NCBI RefSeq assembly: GCF_000808575.1
Contig: NZ_JWLW01000003.1
Span: forward strand, 172,753-236,752
Source: Alteromonas marina
GTDB lineage: Bacteria; Pseudomonadota; Gammaproteobacteria; Enterobacterales; Alteromonadaceae
Reading direction: 5' to 3'
Length of the DNA: 64,000 nt
The notes under the pieces are model-generated. The model searched no databases, had not been told where the DNA came from, and was given only the letters and a program-made list of their open reading frames with translations. The translations under genes and the position numbers were made by a program. This document shows positions 15,755 through 25,119 of the stretch, piece after piece; position 1 is the first letter of the stretch; each line of letters starts with the position of its first letter.

Positions 15755-16240
15755 ATGACAATAATACGCCTCATCGACAAAGCCTTAGCCGGCACCCTTA
15801 TTGCAGCCATGGTGAGTATTTTACTTACAGTAATTTGGCAAGTGGTCTCGCGTTATGTACTTAAAGACCCAGCATCAATCACTGAAGAATTATCTAGATT
15901 CATACTAATTTGGATTGGCATATTAGGTGCTGCCTATGCGTATCGACAAAATGCGCATTTAGGCTTCAACTTAATTGTTGAGCGCCAGTCGCGTAAAGTA
16001 AAAAGATTATTACTCACCTGCGTTGAGATTATCGTCATCATTTTCTGTGTATTAGTGATGGTGTACGGTGGTTCCGAGCTTGTGTCTCTCACCCTAGAAT
16101 TAGAACAAATCTCGGCGGCTCTGGGTGTAAAAATGGGCCTTATTTATAGCGTGCTGCCCCTGTCTGGTGGCCTTATCATTGCCTATGCACTGGTAAACAT
16201 TACTACGCTGTGGCGAAACAACAATAAGGAGTCAGCGTAA
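15755..16240 (+). CDS. TRAP transporter small permease (DctQ)
   Basis: A 161-residue inner-membrane protein with four predicted helices, the usual DctQ size and topology. Family features seen are the RYVLKDPASITEELSRF region after helix 1 and WIGILGAAYAYRQNAHLGF. It lies between the receptor and the large permease, sharing the TAATG overlap with the latter. DctQ supports the Na+-driven uptake carried out by DctM. Confidence 0.92.
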   Translation: MTIIRLIDKALAGTLIAAMVSILLTVIWQVVSRYVLKDPASITEELSRFILIWIGILGAAYAYRQNAHLGFNLIVERQSRKVKRLLLTCVEIIVIIFCVLVMVYGGSELVSLTLELEQISAALGVKMGLIYSVLPLSGGLIIAYALVNITTLWRNNNKESA

Positions 16241-17535
16241 TGGAACTGACCGGTATTATCTTAGTCGTTGCCTTTTTCGTATTACTCCTATTAAACGTTC
16301 CTATTTCAATTAGCATAGGGGTAGCAACGTTACTCGCTATGGTAATGAGCATGGACATTGCACCCGCTACCATTACTATTGCCCAGCGTATGGCAGGTGG
16401 ACTCAATAGTTTTGCGCTACTGGCCATCCCGTTTTTTGTTTTATCTGGCCTTATCATGGGACGCGGCGGGATAGCCAAGCGATTAATTGAATGTGCAATG
16501 GCGCTTATTGGTGCGCTTCCCGGTGGTTTAGCCTTGGTGAACGTCGTTTCCTGCATGCTTTTTGGTGCAATTTCAGGGTCTGCGGTAGCGACTACGTCTG
16601 CTATTGGCAGCTTCATGTTGCCCGAAATGAAAAAAGCTGGCTACGAGCCGAATTTTAGCGCAGCGGTCACTGCCGCTGCATCAACTACGGGAATGTTAAT
16701 TCCACCAAGTAATATCTTAATTGTATACGCAATCGCTAGCGGTGGCGTATCCATCGCCGCCCTCTTTATGGCTGGCTATATTCCAGGCATTATGGTGGGT
16801 CTAGCGCTCATGCTGGTGTGCTTTATCTACGCAAAAATGAAGGGATACCCCCTATCGCCGCGACTTCCTATTAAAGTAGTTGTCGAAAAAACTATCGCAG
16901 CACTCCCTTCCCTATTCCTCATATTCTTAGTGATTGGCGGCATTGTGGGCGGCGTTTTTACCGCTACCGAAGCTGGTGCCATTGCGGTGGTTTACTCATT
17001 GCTGTTAGCTGTGGTGTTTTATAAAGAAGTGGATGCGAAAGCCCTACCTGATATTTTCTTGAAGGCGGCAGAAACGACGGCAATTGTAATGCTGCTTATC
17101 GCGGCCTCAACAGCGATGTCTTGGCTATTGTCGTTTGAGAACATTCCGCAAACCTTAAGTAACGCAATGTTGTCGATAAGCGATAACCCATTACTTATTC
17201 TTCTCTTAATCAACCTATTGCTTATCGTAGTTGGTGCATTCTTGGATATGACACCTGCCGTACTTATTTTTACGCCCATATTTTTGCCGGTGGCCTTAGA
17301 ACTTGGAATGAGCGAACTGCAATTCGGCATCATGCTCGTACTCAACCTGTCTATTGGATTGTGCTCACCGCCCGTCGGCGCCGTACTTTTCATTACCTGT
17401 GCCATTGCCAAAACCAAACTTGAGAACATCATTCGACCGCTAATACCTTTATATGTGGCTATGTTTGTCGTTCTTATGCTAGTTACGTATGTCGCATGGT
17501 TCAGCGAAGCGCTACCACGTGCACTAGGATTTTAG
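16240..17535 (+). CDS. TRAP transporter large permease (DctM)
   Basis: The 431-residue channel subunit with about 12 membrane segments. The family blocks LLNVPISISIG, NSFALLAIPFFVLSG, GAISGSAVATTSAIGSFMLPEM, IPPSNILIVYA and GAFLDMTPAVLIFTPIFLPV are all present. It imports the ligand of the upstream receptor using the sodium gradient. It is the last gene of the kdu-TRAP operon, and its ATG overlaps the dctQ stop. No clear terminator follows before the lacI-type gene. Confidence 0.95.
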   Translation: MELTGIILVVAFFVLLLLNVPISISIGVATLLAMVMSMDIAPATITIAQRMAGGLNSFALLAIPFFVLSGLIMGRGGIAKRLIECAMALIGALPGGLALVNVVSCMLFGAISGSAVATTSAIGSFMLPEMKKAGYEPNFSAAVTAAASTTGMLIPPSNILIVYAIASGGVSIAALFMAGYIPGIMVGLALMLVCFIYAKMKGYPLSPRLPIKVVVEKTIAALPSLFLIFLVIGGIVGGVFTATEAGAIAVVYSLLLAVVFYKEVDAKALPDIFLKAAETTAIVMLLIAASTAMSWLLSFENIPQTLSNAMLSISDNPLLILLLINLLLIVVGAFLDMTPAVLIFTPIFLPVALELGMSELQFGIMLVLNLSIGLCSPPVGAVLFITCAIAKTKLENIIRPLIPLYVAMFVVLMLVTYVAWFSEALPRALGF

Positions 17536-17576
17536 TAAGGTAGAATCATCAAAACTGAAAGGTGTGGTCAGGCGTA

Positions 17577-17588
17577 GTTTGATCAAAC
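17577..17588. promoter_or_regulatory. Palindrome GTTTGATCAAAC upstream of the LacI-type gene
   Basis: A perfect 12-bp palindrome about 95 bp before the regulator start. It differs from the TGCCACC-type operator, so if it works it would bind another protein. Single occurrence. Confidence 0.35.
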
Positions 17589-17681
17589 GAACTTTCACTT
17601 TTGAGTAACAAAAACATATTGCCCGTATTTGTGTGGTAATATCGGAAGTAACGACATAATAGCGCGGAAAAACAGAGAATT

Positions 17682-18698
17682 ATGAACAAGCGCCCGACTA
17701 TCAATGATGTTGCAGCCCTAGCAGGTGTATCAAAGCGTACCGTGTCACGCGTCATTAACGGTGCGACCAATGTGGGAAAAGCAACACGTGAGCGCATTGA
17801 AGCGGTCATTCAAGAAACGGGGTTTGCCCCTGACAAGCAAGCGCGTGGTTTAAGTACTAGCCGCTCTTACTTGATAGGCTTGATTTATGATAACCCCGAT
17901 GCCTTGTATATCGACCAAGTACAAAGAGGCGTGTTAAGCATATGTTCTCAAAAGGGTTATGAGTTAGTTGTGCACCCTTGTAGTTATAATGCCGACGGTT
18001 TTGTAGAAGACTGTATTAACTTTGTACGTCGTTCAAACATAGACGGTGTCATCATATTGCCACCGGTATCCGAATCGAAGTTATTAGCCGACGCACTGCA
18101 GCAAAAGAGCATTAACTATGTGCGAATGGCGTCAGTAGATTTAGATGACCATCAAAATATCGTAGTGAGTGACGACAGAGCTGCTTTAAGTGATTTAGCG
18201 CGCTATATGGTTTCACTAGGTCATAAAGACATCGGTATCATCAGCGGTCCGCAACAGTATTATTCCTCAAAAGAGCGTTTGGAAGGCTTTGTTGAAACCC
18301 TTAACGGCCTGGGTGTCGATGTACCTAAAAACAGGGTAATTGAGGGTAAAAACAGCTTCGAAAGCGGTATAGAATGCGCGCGTCAATTGCTTATTCAGTC
18401 ACCACGAGTCAAAGCTATTTTTGCAAACAACGACGAAATGGCGGCAGGTGTGTTAAAAGTAGCCCACGAAATGGGAATTACCGTGCCAGACGAACTTTCC
18501 GTTGCTGGGTTCGATGACAACTTACTTGCCGCTCGCGTCATCCCTGCCCTTACCACTGTTCAACGTCCCGTTGGGGATATGGCAGCAATCGCAGCGCGTA
18601 AAATCATCGCGCACATCGAAGGCAGTGAAGTTAGTGAAACCGAAACGTATCTGGTCAAACCTCACCTAATTATTCGCGATTCCATCAAAAAAGTGTGA
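17682..18698 (+). CDS. LacI/GalR-family regulator, probable pectin/uronate repressor
   Basis: A 338-residue LacI-family transcription factor. An N-terminal helix-turn-helix (TINDVAALAGVSKRTVSRVING, residues 4-25) and the hinge (ARGLSTSRSYLIG) precede a periplasmic-binding-like effector domain with IFANNDEMAAG and SVAGFDDN, typical of the family. It lies between the kdu-TRAP and uxa operons. Five copies of a 14-bp palindrome with a CCGG centre flank the catabolic units, and a LacI-type protein is the natural binder. The effector is likely a pathway intermediate such as KDG or galacturonate. Its own upstream region lacks the operator, so autoregulation through it is not apparent. Family call firm; regulon inferred. 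Confidence 0.9.
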   Translation: MNKRPTINDVAALAGVSKRTVSRVINGATNVGKATRERIEAVIQETGFAPDKQARGLSTSRSYLIGLIYDNPDALYIDQVQRGVLSICSQKGYELVVHPCSYNADGFVEDCINFVRRSNIDGVIILPPVSESKLLADALQQKSINYVRMASVDLDDHQNIVVSDDRAALSDLARYMVSLGHKDIGIISGPQQYYSSKERLEGFVETLNGLGVDVPKNRVIEGKNSFESGIECARQLLIQSPRVKAIFANNDEMAAGVLKVAHEMGITVPDELSVAGFDDNLLAARVIPALTTVQRPVGDMAAIAARKIIAHIEGSEVSETETYLVKPHLIIRDSIKKV

Positions 18699-18709
18699 TT
18701 TTTTACAAT

Positions 18710-18733
18710 GAAGTGTTGCTTACACTTCTTTTT
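18710..18733 (+). terminator. Terminator of the LacI-type gene
   Basis: GAAGTGT (18710-18716) pairs with ACACTTC (18722-18728) around a 5-nt loop, with five T's after it, 12 nt past the stop. It overlaps the -35 of the next promoter. Confidence 0.85.
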
Positions 18734-18744
18734 CGACCTATTAT
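18716..18744 (+). promoter_or_regulatory. Promoter of the uxaACB-eda-kdgK operon
   Basis: TTGCTT (18716-18721) and TATTAT (18739-18744) are 17 bp apart. The operator begins at the last base of the -10, so a bound repressor would block the start site. The leader to the uxaA ATG is about 155 nt. Confidence 0.7.
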
Positions 18745-18757
18745 GCCACCGGTGGCA
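18744..18757. promoter_or_regulatory. LacI-type operator 2 (uxaA operon)
   Basis: TGCCACCGGTGGCA, identical to operator 1, sits directly downstream of the -10 element of the uxa promoter. Confidence 0.87.
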
Positions 18758-18906
18758 CTACAATAAACAAGAATGTTAAAAATAAACAATTTGTAAACAG
18801 AGCGTAAAAGACAACGCTTTTTATCGTTTCACTCTTTTGGTTATTCAGCGCTTCGCTTAATCAGTCATTGAAATTAAGTAAGCCTAAAGATAAAGCAGGA
18901 ATTGTA

Positions 18907-20397
18907 ATGGACGTTAAAACACAATTAGTAAAGGTGCATAATAACGATAACGTTGCGGTTGCAACCTGCCCTATCGTGGCGGGCACCTACATAGCTGAAT
19001 ATGACATTACAGTCAGCCAAGACATTCCTGCCGGCCATAAAGTTGCCTTAACTACCATAGATAATGGTGGTGATGTCGTAAAATATGGCTTCAGTATTGG
19101 CGCAGCAATAAGCCAAATTAACCCCGGCGAACATGTTCACAGCCATAATGCAAAGACCAAGTTACAAGGCACTGAACAATACGTTTACTCGCCGTCGAAT
19201 ACCCCATCGAAGCAAACACATGCTAGCTCTGGGCTACAGTTTATGGGCTACAGAAGAGAGAATGGAAAAGTAGGTATTCGAAATGAAGTGTGGATAATTA
19301 ATACCGTAGGCTGCGTAAACCGAACTGCAGATCGTATTGCCAACGAATGTAATCGTCGTTTCGCCAGCGAGTGCGATGGGTTCCGCGCGTTTACCCACCC
19401 TTTTGGCTGTTCTCAGCTGGGCGACGATTTAGATGACACGCGCACAATCTTAGCATCACTTGCATCTCATCCCAATGCTGGCGCAGTGTTGATTGTTGGT
19501 TTGGGATGTGAAAACAATCAACTGAAGAACTTACTGCCTCATGTTGATAAACCGGCAAATCGGGTTCGCTTCTACAACGCACAAGAAGTGGTAGATGAAT
19601 TAGAAGAAGGCGTCAATGCGGTTTATGACTTGTTAAAAGTAATGGCTAATGACAAACGTGAGCCTATCGACGCTAGCGAATTAACCTTAGGCATGAAGTG
19701 TGGTGGTAGCGACGCTTTTAGCGGTATTACTGCCAACCCAACAGTAGGGCGTGTTACCGATTTAATGTGTAATCTAGGTGGCTCGGTCATTTTAACCGAA
19801 ACGCCAGAAATGTTTGGTGCCGAGCAGCTCTTAATGAATCGCGCTAAAAACAAAGACGTATTCGAGGCGTTTAACTCGCTGATTGATGAGTTTAAGAACT
19901 ACTTTATCGCCCACAACCAACCTATTTACGAAAACCCGTCTCCAGGCAATAAGGCAGGCGGTTTAACCACGCTAGAGGAAAAGTCTCTCGGCGCGGTTCA
20001 AAAAGGTGGAACGTCTACTATTCAGTCCATCTTGCAGTATGGCGAGCCCAAGCAAGATAAAGGCTTAAGTTTATTACAAGCACCTGGTAACGATGCCGTT
20101 AGTTCAACGGCGTTGGCAGCATCGGGGGCACATATCGTTTTATTCACCACAGGCCGAGGCACGCCCCTTGGTTTTCCTGTACCCACAGTCAAGATATCGT
20201 CAAATTCAGATATCGCTAATAAGAAGCCACATTGGATAGATTTTAACGCTGGACAAGTTCTGGAAGGCGTCTCTATCGATAAGTGTGCCGAAGCGCTACT
20301 CCAACATTGCTTGGCAGTGGCATCTGGTCAACAAACCTGCAACGAGAAGAATGGCAGCCATGAGATTGCTATTTGGAAACGTGGCGTCACCCTCTAA
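18907..20397 (+). CDS. uxaA: Altronate dehydratase UxaA
   Basis: UxaA dehydrates D-altronate to KDG (2-dehydro-3-deoxy-D-gluconate), step three of galacturonate catabolism. The 496 residues match the usual full-length form of about 495. An N-terminal SAF-like domain ends near residue 85 (VHSHNAKTKL) and the large GD_AH catalytic domain follows. It shows GYRRENGKVGIRNEVWIINT, FTHPFGCSQLGDD, a conserved Cys in GLGCENNQ, GMKCGGSDAFSG and FTTGRGTPLGFP. The ATG at 18907 has AGGA 6 nt upstream; the in-frame TTG at 18868 is not needed. It is the first gene of the uronate operon behind operator 2. Confidence 0.95.
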   Translation: MDVKTQLVKVHNNDNVAVATCPIVAGTYIAEYDITVSQDIPAGHKVALTTIDNGGDVVKYGFSIGAAISQINPGEHVHSHNAKTKLQGTEQYVYSPSNTPSKQTHASSGLQFMGYRRENGKVGIRNEVWIINTVGCVNRTADRIANECNRRFASECDGFRAFTHPFGCSQLGDDLDDTRTILASLASHPNAGAVLIVGLGCENNQLKNLLPHVDKPANRVRFYNAQEVVDELEEGVNAVYDLLKVMANDKREPIDASELTLGMKCGGSDAFSGITANPTVGRVTDLMCNLGGSVILTETPEMFGAEQLLMNRAKNKDVFEAFNSLIDEFKNYFIAHNQPIYENPSPGNKAGGLTTLEEKSLGAVQKGGTSTIQSILQYGEPKQDKGLSLLQAPGNDAVSSTALAASGAHIVLFTTGRGTPLGFPVPTVKISSNSDIANKKPHWIDFNAGQVLEGVSIDKCAEALLQHCLAVASGQQTCNEKNGSHEIAIWKRGVTL

Positions 20398-20408
20398 AAG
20401 AGAGCGTT

Positions 20409-21824
20409 ATGGAATCGATATTATTACATGAAGATAGACTTTTTCCTGCCGATGAAGCAACCCGAAGTGTTGCAAAGGCGCTGTATAAGGAAATTCGAGA
20501 TCTCCCTATCATAAGTCCACATGGCCATACTGACCCACGTTGGTTTGCACAAAACAATAATTTCACCAATGCAACCGAGTTGTTTATCACCCCTGATCAC
20601 TATGTGTTCAGAATGCTGTATAGCCAAGGTATTAAATTAACCGATATTGGTGTGCCACGTTGGGACGGCGGCGAAACGGAAAAGGATCCACGTAAAATCT
20701 GGAAACTTCTGGCTGATAACTATCATCTATTTGCTGCCACACCATCGCGTTTGTGGTTAGACACTGTATTTCACGATGTATTTGGTTTGCGAGAGATGTT
20801 GTGTAGCGACAACGCAACGCATTATTACGACCACATCACTGCGCAGCTTCAAGGGGATGACTTTAAACCCCGTGCACTGATGGACCGCTTTAATATTGAA
20901 GTGATTGCTACCACTGAAGGCGCGCTTGATTCCCTTCCCCATCACGCAGCGATTAAAGATACACCGTGGGCAAAGCGGGTTATCACCACCTTTAGACCAG
21001 ATGATGTAGTCGATGCTTCACGCGAAGATATTGTTTCAAACATTGAGAAACTTGGTGAGCTCACCGGTGAAGACACTGCAACCTGGCAGGGCTACCTGAA
21101 CGCAATTCGTGCACGACGTGCCGTCTTTAGAGAGCACGGTGCAACAGCAACGGATCACGGACACCCAACGGCGAACACAGCTGATTTAAGTGAAGCTGAG
21201 TGTATTGCTTTATTCGATAAAGTAAGAAGTGGAAACAGTAACGCTGAAGAGCAAGAGCTATTTAGAGCGCAAATGCTTACCGAATTAGCGGGAATGAGTG
21301 TAGAAGACGGCATGGTGATGCAAATTCACCCTGGTTCGTTTAGAAACCACAACAGTCAGCTCTTTACACAGTTTGGTCGCGATAAAGGCCACGACATTCC
21401 AATGCAAACAGATTTTGTTAAAGCGCTTCGCCCGTTACTCGGTAAATACGGTAACGAGCCTAACCTCGACATTATTCTATTTACATTAGATGAAACCACG
21501 TACAGCCGTGAATTAGCACCACTCGCAGGCCACTACCCTTGCCTGAAACTTGGTCCGTCTTGGTGGTTCCACGATAGCCCTGAAGGCATGTTGCGTTTTA
21601 GACATCAAGTGACAGAAACCGCAGGTTTCTTCAATACTGTTGGTTTTAATGACGATACGCGCGCGTTCTTGTCTATTCCTGCACGTCATGATGTTGCCAG
21701 ACGCATTGATTGTCGCTTCCTTGCACAGCTAGTTGTGGAGCACCGCATCAGTGAAACAGAAGCGGCCAGCATTGCAAGAAAACTCACTTATGATTTTGCT
21801 AAACAAGCGTACAAACTGGGGTAA
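20409..21824 (+). CDS. uxaC: Uronate isomerase UxaC
   Basis: UxaC isomerises D-galacturonate to D-tagaturonate (and D-glucuronate to D-fructuronate) in the cytoplasm. The 471 residues match E. coli UxaC (470). Metal- and substrate-binding blocks of this amidohydrolase-superfamily member are visible: SPHGHTDPRWF near residue 37, MQIHPGSFRNHN, LGPSWWFHDSPEGMLRF and GFNDDTRAFLSIPARHDV. The ATG at 20409 (AGAGAG upstream) starts 11 bp after the uxaA stop. An upstream in-frame ATG would overlap uxaA. It is followed after 2 bp by the reductase gene. Confidence 0.97.
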   Translation: MESILLHEDRLFPADEATRSVAKALYKEIRDLPIISPHGHTDPRWFAQNNNFTNATELFITPDHYVFRMLYSQGIKLTDIGVPRWDGGETEKDPRKIWKLLADNYHLFAATPSRLWLDTVFHDVFGLREMLCSDNATHYYDHITAQLQGDDFKPRALMDRFNIEVIATTEGALDSLPHHAAIKDTPWAKRVITTFRPDDVVDASREDIVSNIEKLGELTGEDTATWQGYLNAIRARRAVFREHGATATDHGHPTANTADLSEAECIALFDKVRSGNSNAEEQELFRAQMLTELAGMSVEDGMVMQIHPGSFRNHNSQLFTQFGRDKGHDIPMQTDFVKALRPLLGKYGNEPNLDIILFTLDETTYSRELAPLAGHYPCLKLGPSWWFHDSPEGMLRFRHQVTETAGFFNTVGFNDDTRAFLSIPARHDVARRIDCRFLAQLVVEHRISETEAASIARKLTYDFAKQAYKLG

Positions 21825-21826
21825 TC

Positions 21827-23368
21827 ATGACAAAGCCGTTATCAATTTCAACACTACCTCTTTTAAGTGACAGCGTAAGTAAACCAAATTACGATCTGGA
21901 AGCAACCGGTTGTGGCATTGTGCATATTGGTCCAGGCGCCTTTCACCGTGCGCACCAAGCGTATTATACCGAAAAGGCGCTGGTTTATGGCGGTGACTGG
22001 CGCATTCACGGTGTGTCAATGCGCAGCGCATCTCTTAAAGAAGCGTTGAGTACACAAGACAATCTCTATGCGTTGTGTATTGTTGATAACGAGCCTGAAA
22101 CCCACATTATCGGCGCAATTAAAACCCTTTCTACATTAGCACATGATCGTGAAGATATTGTTGCTGCACTGGTAAACAAGCAAACTAAAATTGTAACGCT
22201 TACCGTGACAGAAAAGGGCTATTGCCTTAATGCGCAAGGTCATCTAGATACTGATCATCCGGATATTAAAGCTGATTTAGTCACGCCAGAAACACCGGTA
22301 AGTGCAGTTGGCCTAATTGTGCAAGCGCTAGCACAACGTAAGCAGGCAGGCTATGCAGATATTACCATTATCAGCTGTGACAACGTGTCAGACAACGGTA
22401 AAAAACTGCAAAAAGCGGTGACCGAGTTCGCCAATAAAACGGACGAATCACTCGGCCAGTGGATAACCGAGAATATCGCTTTCCCCTGCACTATGGTTGA
22501 CAGTATTACGCCAGCAACTGAAGACAGCTTTAAAGCCAACGTTGCCGCTGAGCTGGGTTTAACTGATAACTGGCCTATTCAGCGAGAGGCATTTACTCAA
22601 TGGGTGGTTGAAGATAATTTTTCTGGCCCACGACCTGCTTGGGATAAAGTTGGCGTTACTTTTACTCATGATGTGAGCTTCTTTGAAAAAGCTAAGCTTC
22701 GCATTCTAAACGGCACACATTCAACACTGGCCTACATAGGGTTATTGCTTGGCAAGGAAACCGTATTCGACGCAATGCGTACCCCAGCCATAAAGCAGCT
22801 GATTCAAACCATGTTGAAAGAAGAAATTGTTCCGTCTCTATGCAGTGATAACGAGCATGCCGATAGCGGAACACAAGACTTCGATCTGAACGCTTACGCA
22901 CAAGACATTGTAAAGCGCTATGAGAATAAGCACATTCGCCACCTTTTGTCGCAAATTGCTTGGGATGGGTCACAGAAAATCCCATTTCGAATTCTCGACA
23001 CAGTACGCGATAACCTAAAAGCAAAACGAAATATTGATTTGCTCTGCAGTGCCGTTGCGGCCTGGTGCCTATTTGTAAACAACAAGGCACGTTTAAACGA
23101 AACTATCACCGACCCGCTAGATAGTATGTTAAGGGCCACAGCAAAATCGGTAGACTTTCAGGCAATAGAACTTGCTAAAAAATTGCTATCTCTTGAAACC
23201 ATGTTCGCTGAACTGTCGGTAAACACTACGTTCAAAGAAAAAGTGCTCGAAAAAGTTAATCAGCTGCTTAGCATTTTATCGCACGAAAACAGCAACGAAG
23301 GTCAGCAAGGTTCTGCTCCCACTACGTTAACAGAAAGTTCGCTAGATTCACTAAAAGGAACCGCGTGA
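21827..23368 (+). CDS. Mannitol-dehydrogenase-family uronate reductase (UxuB-like, tagaturonate reductase by context)
   Basis: A 513-residue NAD(H)-dependent polyol/uronate dehydrogenase. The N-terminal motif GIVHIGPGAFHRAHQA (about residues 29-44) and the catalytic block from Lys290 to His298 (KLRILNGTH) are those of the mannitol dehydrogenase/fructuronate reductase (UxuB) group. The operon has uxaA and uxaC but neither uxuA nor a classical uxaB, so the required step here is tagaturonate to altronate. I infer that this enzyme does it, or both reactions. Sequence resemblance alone would say fructuronate reductase. Its TGA overlaps the ATG of eda. Confidence 0.85.
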   Translation: MTKPLSISTLPLLSDSVSKPNYDLEATGCGIVHIGPGAFHRAHQAYYTEKALVYGGDWRIHGVSMRSASLKEALSTQDNLYALCIVDNEPETHIIGAIKTLSTLAHDREDIVAALVNKQTKIVTLTVTEKGYCLNAQGHLDTDHPDIKADLVTPETPVSAVGLIVQALAQRKQAGYADITIISCDNVSDNGKKLQKAVTEFANKTDESLGQWITENIAFPCTMVDSITPATEDSFKANVAAELGLTDNWPIQREAFTQWVVEDNFSGPRPAWDKVGVTFTHDVSFFEKAKLRILNGTHSTLAYIGLLLGKETVFDAMRTPAIKQLIQTMLKEEIVPSLCSDNEHADSGTQDFDLNAYAQDIVKRYENKHIRHLLSQIAWDGSQKIPFRILDTVRDNLKAKRNIDLLCSAVAAWCLFVNNKARLNETITDPLDSMLRATAKSVDFQAIELAKKLLSLETMFAELSVNTTFKEKVLEKVNQLLSILSHENSNEGQQGSAPTTLTESSLDSLKGTA

Positions 23369-24006
23369 TGAAAAGTACCTTTTCCATGCTTAAAGGCGCC
23401 CCATTACTCCCTATTATTCAGCCTAAATCTGTTGACGAGGGGCTTCACCTAGCAGAAGCAATTGCAAATAGCGGCCTGTGCAACATAGAAGTAGTGAAAC
23501 GCAGCGACGCAGCATTTGAAGCCCTGTCAGCGATTAGAAAACAGTTTCCTGAACTCGTTGTGGGCATGGGCACATTGTTAAATCGCAACCACGTATTTGA
23601 AGCGTTGGATGCAGGCGCGCAATTTTTGATAACGCCCACAAGCTCAGAGACATTGCTCGATACACTGATTGCGTCTAATGCACCCTTTTTGCCAGGTGTC
23701 GCTACGCCTGCCGATATTCTTTTGGCGCACCAAAAAGGCATTCGCGAAATGAAGTTCTTTCCTGCGAGTCTTAGCGGCGGAACACCTTTTCTTAAAGCTA
23801 TTTCAAGCGTATTTAGCGATGTTTCCTTCTGCCCTACCGGCGGCATTAATGGCGACAACGCGAATGAGTATCTCTCGCTTGGCAATGTTCGAGCAGTAGG
23901 CGGTACATGGATGATGCCCAAGGCAGCCATTGAAGCACAAAATTGGCAAGCGATTACTTTGGCATGCCAACAAAGCCTAACATTATTTGATGAGGCCGCG
24001 GCATGA
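23368..24006 (+). CDS. eda: KDPG aldolase Eda
   Basis: 2-dehydro-3-deoxy-6-phosphogluconate aldolase splits KDPG into pyruvate and glyceraldehyde-3-phosphate, the last step of the uronate and Entner-Doudoroff routes. The 212 residues match the family. The Schiff-base Lys lies in REMKFFPAS, the phosphate site is PTGGIN, and NIEVVKRSD takes the place of the usual IEVTLR strand, a mild deviation. The ATG at 23368 overlaps the upstream TGA (TGATG), with AAGGA 9 nt before it. KDPG is also the HexR ligand, which ties this operon to the hexR-pykA pair at the start of the window. Confidence 0.93.
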   Translation: MKSTFSMLKGAPLLPIIQPKSVDEGLHLAEAIANSGLCNIEVVKRSDAAFEALSAIRKQFPELVVGMGTLLNRNHVFEALDAGAQFLITPTSSETLLDTLIASNAPFLPGVATPADILLAHQKGIREMKFFPASLSGGTPFLKAISSVFSDVSFCPTGGINGDNANEYLSLGNVRAVGGTWMMPKAAIEAQNWQAITLACQQSLTLFDEAAA

Positions 24007-24974
24007 GCATAGTTGATACCAAACAAAGAATGGTTATTTTTGGCGAGTGCATGGTAGAGCTTCGAAGCACTCAGCGTGAGTCATCAGTTAGTACGCGCGA
24101 TGAAAACACAGATAATAATCTGATGGCGAAAAGCTTTGCTGGCGACACGTACAACACTGCGGTTTATTTAAAACGCTGCTTGCCTTCATCTTCCATTAGC
24201 TACTTAACAGCGATAGGCGCTGACTTTTTAAGCGATGAGCTGCTGTTTAAAATGGGTGAGCACGAAATTAACACTGATTTAGTGTTTCGCTCGTCGTCGC
24301 GCAATCTTGGTCTGTATATGATCCGCAACGACAACGAAGGTGAAAGAACCTTTGCATATTGGCGCAACCAGTCTGCGGCAACACAGACGCTCAACATCAT
24401 GAAGGGCACCGAGTTTGCGTGTGACTGGTTTTATTTGAGCGGTATCTCTATTGCCATTTTAGACGACGAACAGCGTGCTACACTATTCGAACTGATTTCG
24501 TCCCTCAAGGCCAAAGGCAGTAAGATTGCCTTCGATCCCAACTATCGAGCACGCCTTTGGTCGTCTCAAGAGGATGCTAAATACTGGACGGGTAAGGCTT
24601 ATGCTGAAGCAGACTTAGCGTTCCCTGGCGCAGACGACCATTTAATGCTGTTTGGCCACACCAATGCTGATGAAATATTTAGCTATTTAGCCGACAAACA
24701 GATTGAAGAAATCGTAATGAAAAACGGGGCAGTTGGCGTTCATATACTCCGCCAACAAGAGCAATGTATTGTGCCTGTTGAGCGTGTTGAACAGGTGGTT
24801 GATACAACGGCTGCTGGCGATGCATTTAATGGCGGTTATATGGCCGCTCGACTTGCAGGTAGAAAGCCTGTCGAGAGCGCGAGCTATGGGGCAAAAGTGG
24901 CAGCGACTGTGATTACCTACCCCGGTGCCATTATATCAGGTGATGCCTTCACTAATCACATACCGTCGCTATAG
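24003..24974 (+). CDS. kdgK: 2-keto-3-deoxygluconate kinase KdgK
   Basis: A PfkB/ribokinase-family sugar kinase of 323 residues that phosphorylates KDG to KDPG with ATP. The N-terminal region shows FGECMVELR and KSFAGDTYNTAVYLKR. The C-terminal signature DTTAAGDAFNGGYMAARLAG includes the catalytic Asp in AAGD and the anion hole. Its ATG overlaps the eda stop (ATGA), so translation is coupled. It is the last gene of uxaA-uxaC-reductase-eda-kdgK, with a hairpin over its stop codon. Confidence 0.95.
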   Translation: MSIVDTKQRMVIFGECMVELRSTQRESSVSTRDENTDNNLMAKSFAGDTYNTAVYLKRCLPSSSISYLTAIGADFLSDELLFKMGEHEINTDLVFRSSSRNLGLYMIRNDNEGERTFAYWRNQSAATQTLNIMKGTEFACDWFYLSGISIAILDDEQRATLFELISSLKAKGSKIAFDPNYRARLWSSQEDAKYWTGKAYAEADLAFPGADDHLMLFGHTNADEIFSYLADKQIEEIVMKNGAVGVHILRQQEQCIVPVERVEQVVDTTAAGDAFNGGYMAARLAGRKPVESASYGAKVAATVITYPGAIISGDAFTNHIPSL

Positions 24975-25000
24975 TCGGTATGTGACATTCCTCTTTCTTT
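24957..25000 (+). terminator. Hairpin at the end of the uxa operon
   Basis: CACATACCG (24957-24965) and CGGTATGTG (24976-24984) form a perfect 9-bp stem that includes the kdgK stop. Pyrimidine-rich sequence follows. Probable terminator. Confidence 0.65.
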
Positions 25001-25119
25001 TCTCTTCTATTTCCTGCCATTGTGACCATAAGCAAGCACGCTAATTAAAATAAAGGCGATCCCCCAATAAAAAAACGCGGCACGCCCGCAATAACGCGCC
25101 ACTTCATTTTTATGTGAGC

